This document shows positions 50,728 through 51,693 of a DNA stretch of 51,693 bases, one piece after another (the stretch's first letter is position 1; each line of letters starts with the position of its first letter). The stretch covers positions 1 to 51,693 of the forward strand of contig JAHJPG010000014.1 of the NCBI GenBank assembly GCA_018819925.1, in the 5' to 3' direction. Origin of the DNA: Pseudomonadota bacterium. GTDB taxonomy: Bacteria > Desulfobacterota > Desulfarculia > Desulfarculales > Desulfarculaceae. The position numbers were made by a program, and so were the translations under genes. The notes under the pieces are model-generated. The model was not told the DNA's origin, made no database searches, and worked only from the letters and a program-made list of their open reading frames with translations.

Positions 50728-51432
50728 ATGCCCGAATACAGCATCTTCATACCGGTCTACAACGAACAGGCCGTCATCACCGGCAACACCCGCAGGCTCT
50801 GCGCCTATCTGGACCACCTGGGCATCAGCTACGAGGTCATAATCGGCAGCAACGGCAGCAACGACCGCACCCAGGAGCTGGGGGCGGCCCTGGCCGCCGA
50901 CCTGCCCCGGGTGATCTTTTTCCACCTGCCCGTCAAGGGCCCCGGCTACGCCTTTGCCCACGCGCTGCGGCTGTTCAAGGGCCGCTCGCTCATCACCCTG
51001 GACATGGATCTGGCCGTGGAACTGGAGTTCGTGCCCCAGGCGTTGGAGCTTTTGCGGCGCTATCAGGTGGTGGTGGGCTCCAAGCGCCAGGGCCGCCAGG
51101 AGCGCAGCGCCACCCGCATCCTGGGCAGCGGCATGTTCATCGCCGCCGCCCGCCTGCTGCTGGGCCTGCCCTTCGAGGACTACAGCCTGGGGGCCAAGGC
51201 CTTCAGCCGCGAGGTGCTGAAGCGCTTCGCCGGGGCGGTGGACACCCACACCAGCTACACCACCAACCTGATGTTCTGCGCCCGGCGGGCCCGCCTGCCC
51301 ATGGTGGAGCTGGCCGTGCTCTGCTCCGACCGCCGGGCCAGCCGCTTCAACCTGGGCCATGAGGCGGCCTACCGCCTGGCCTGGGTGGTGCGGTTGTTCG
51401 TGCAGGGGCGGCTGCTCAAGCGCTTTCCGTAA
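50728..51432 (+). CDS. Family 2 glycosyltransferase (dolichol-phosphate-mannose-synthase-like)
   Basis: A 234-residue GT-A enzyme. Seen: YSIFIPVYNEQAVITGNTRRL, EVIIGSNGSNDRTQELG, then LPVKGPGYAFAHALRLFKG, the DxD motif in ITLDMDLAVE, RYQVVVGSKRQGRQERSATRIL, and YSLGAKAFSREVLKRF. No membrane segment except perhaps at AARLLLGLPFE. Members move a sugar from a nucleotide donor to a polyprenyl phosphate or glycolipid. The ATG at 50728 is the family start; an in-frame ATG 48 bases upstream has no ribosome-binding site. It shares direction with uvrA and could provide the lipid-linked sugar for the GT-C-like protein at 24791, but that is a guess. Confidence 0.88.
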   Translation: MPEYSIFIPVYNEQAVITGNTRRLCAYLDHLGISYEVIIGSNGSNDRTQELGAALAADLPRVIFFHLPVKGPGYAFAHALRLFKGRSLITLDMDLAVELEFVPQALELLRRYQVVVGSKRQGRQERSATRILGSGMFIAAARLLLGLPFEDYSLGAKAFSREVLKRFAGAVDTHTSYTTNLMFCARRARLPMVELAVLCSDRRASRFNLGHEAAYRLAWVVRLFVQGRLLKRFP

Positions 51433-51463
51433 GGCCTGCCGCCTTAAACAACCCCCCGGTTTA

Positions 51464-51693
51464 TTACCCTGAAATTCGGTAGCTCACGTATTCGTGGGTG
51501 CATGGATTGCCCGCGGCCACCAGCATGACCCCTTGCGCCGGTAGCACAATAAATGATCCCAAAGACTCGGCCCGCAGCCCCAGCGGCACGGCTGGGTCGG
51601 GGTGGCGGCAGATGGAATTGGGGTGGCCCTCATGGTCGGTCAAGGCTTGGCCCAGGGTCTGGGGGGTCAGGCGGCCGGTGAGACCCTCGGCCT
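51464..51693 (-). CDS. C45-type acyltransferase/hydrolase, 3' part only
   Basis: The frame is open to the window edge on the minus strand and ends with TAATAA. The visible 75 residues include LTPQTLGQALTDHEGHPNSICRHP, SLGSFIVLPAQGVMLVAAGNPC, and THEYVSYRISG. The 'L.DH...P.SICRHP' segment followed by 'G.M.va.G.PC...Y' is the end pattern of the carcinine hydrolase / isopenicillin-N acyltransferase (C45) family; members self-cleave before an N-terminal Cys, which would lie beyond the window. 31 bp from the GT2 gene, convergent. Confidence 0.78.
   Translation of the reverse strand, partial: AEGLTGRLTPQTLGQALTDHEGHPNSICRHPDPAVPLGLRAESLGSFIVLPAQGVMLVAAGNPCTHEYVSYRISG

Overview
This is a high-GC bacterial chromosome segment (roughly two-thirds G+C by eye) with densely packed genes on both strands. 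No rRNA, tRNA or CRISPR array was seen. The best guess, by inference only, is a strictly or facultatively anaerobic Desulfobacterota (former Deltaproteobacteria) member, possibly near Desulfarculales. The reasons are stand-alone IMP cyclohydrolase, a CoA-transferase/GNAT fusion, an H-NOX/diguanylate cyclase pair, a C-terminal four-cysteine signalling tail, acyl-CoA dehydrogenase/thiolase genes, and long poly-T/poly-A hairpins of a type common in that group.

Layout. 1-2.4 kb: end of a purine operon, with the IMP cyclohydrolase part of PurH followed by a PurD-PurE fusion. 2.5-9.5 kb: small membrane protein, RRM RNA-binding protein, MscL with a zinc-ribbon tail, TsaC-like protein, a tiny lipoprotein below usual ORF cut-offs, a ferredoxin-nitroreductase, and the RNA-repair pair archease/RtcB. 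9.5-19 kb: acyl-CoA dehydrogenase and thiolase separated by four strong hairpins, RarD-like transporter, SIMPL protein, a cyclic-nucleotide-binding protein with a Cys4 tail, a GIY-YIG protein embedded in repeats, and ClpB. 19-29.3 kb: H-NOX plus diguanylate cyclase, a secreted Cys-rich protein that apparently starts at CTG, CDF zinc transporter, TrmJ, a PPOX-fold protein, a GT-C-like membrane protein, an isochorismatase-like hydrolase and two paralogous small membrane proteins. 29.4-37 kb: TypA/BipA, a large hybrid histidine kinase and the CoA-transferase/GNAT fusion. 37.2-42.8 kb: a six-gene, tightly overlapped phage-tail-tip-like cassette with no other phage genes nearby. 43-44.2 kb: glutaredoxin-like protein coupled to pdxA. 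44.2-47.5 kb: a lower-GC asparagine synthetase gene flanked by remnants of at least two, probably three, IS elements. 47.8-51.7 kb: UvrA, a GT2 glycosyltransferase and the 3' end of a C45-type acyltransferase/hydrolase.

Two interspersed repeat families mark intergenic spaces. One is a ~220-bp composite inverted-repeat element (three full copies at 15.66, 15.93 and 47.28 kb, plus half or degenerate copies at 9.5, 15.2, 19.05 and 34.4 kb). The other is a ~35-45-bp palindrome at 8.78, 19.01, 34.28 and 34.35 kb.

The observations most worth following are the isolated tail-like cassette, the hidden CTG-start Cys-rich secreted protein, the H-NOX/GGDEF pair with a predicted NO-selective pocket, the hairpin array between thiolase and acyl-CoA dehydrogenase, the PurD-PurE fusion and the IS-bounded asnB island. 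All functions are inferred from reading translated sequence; no database search was run.
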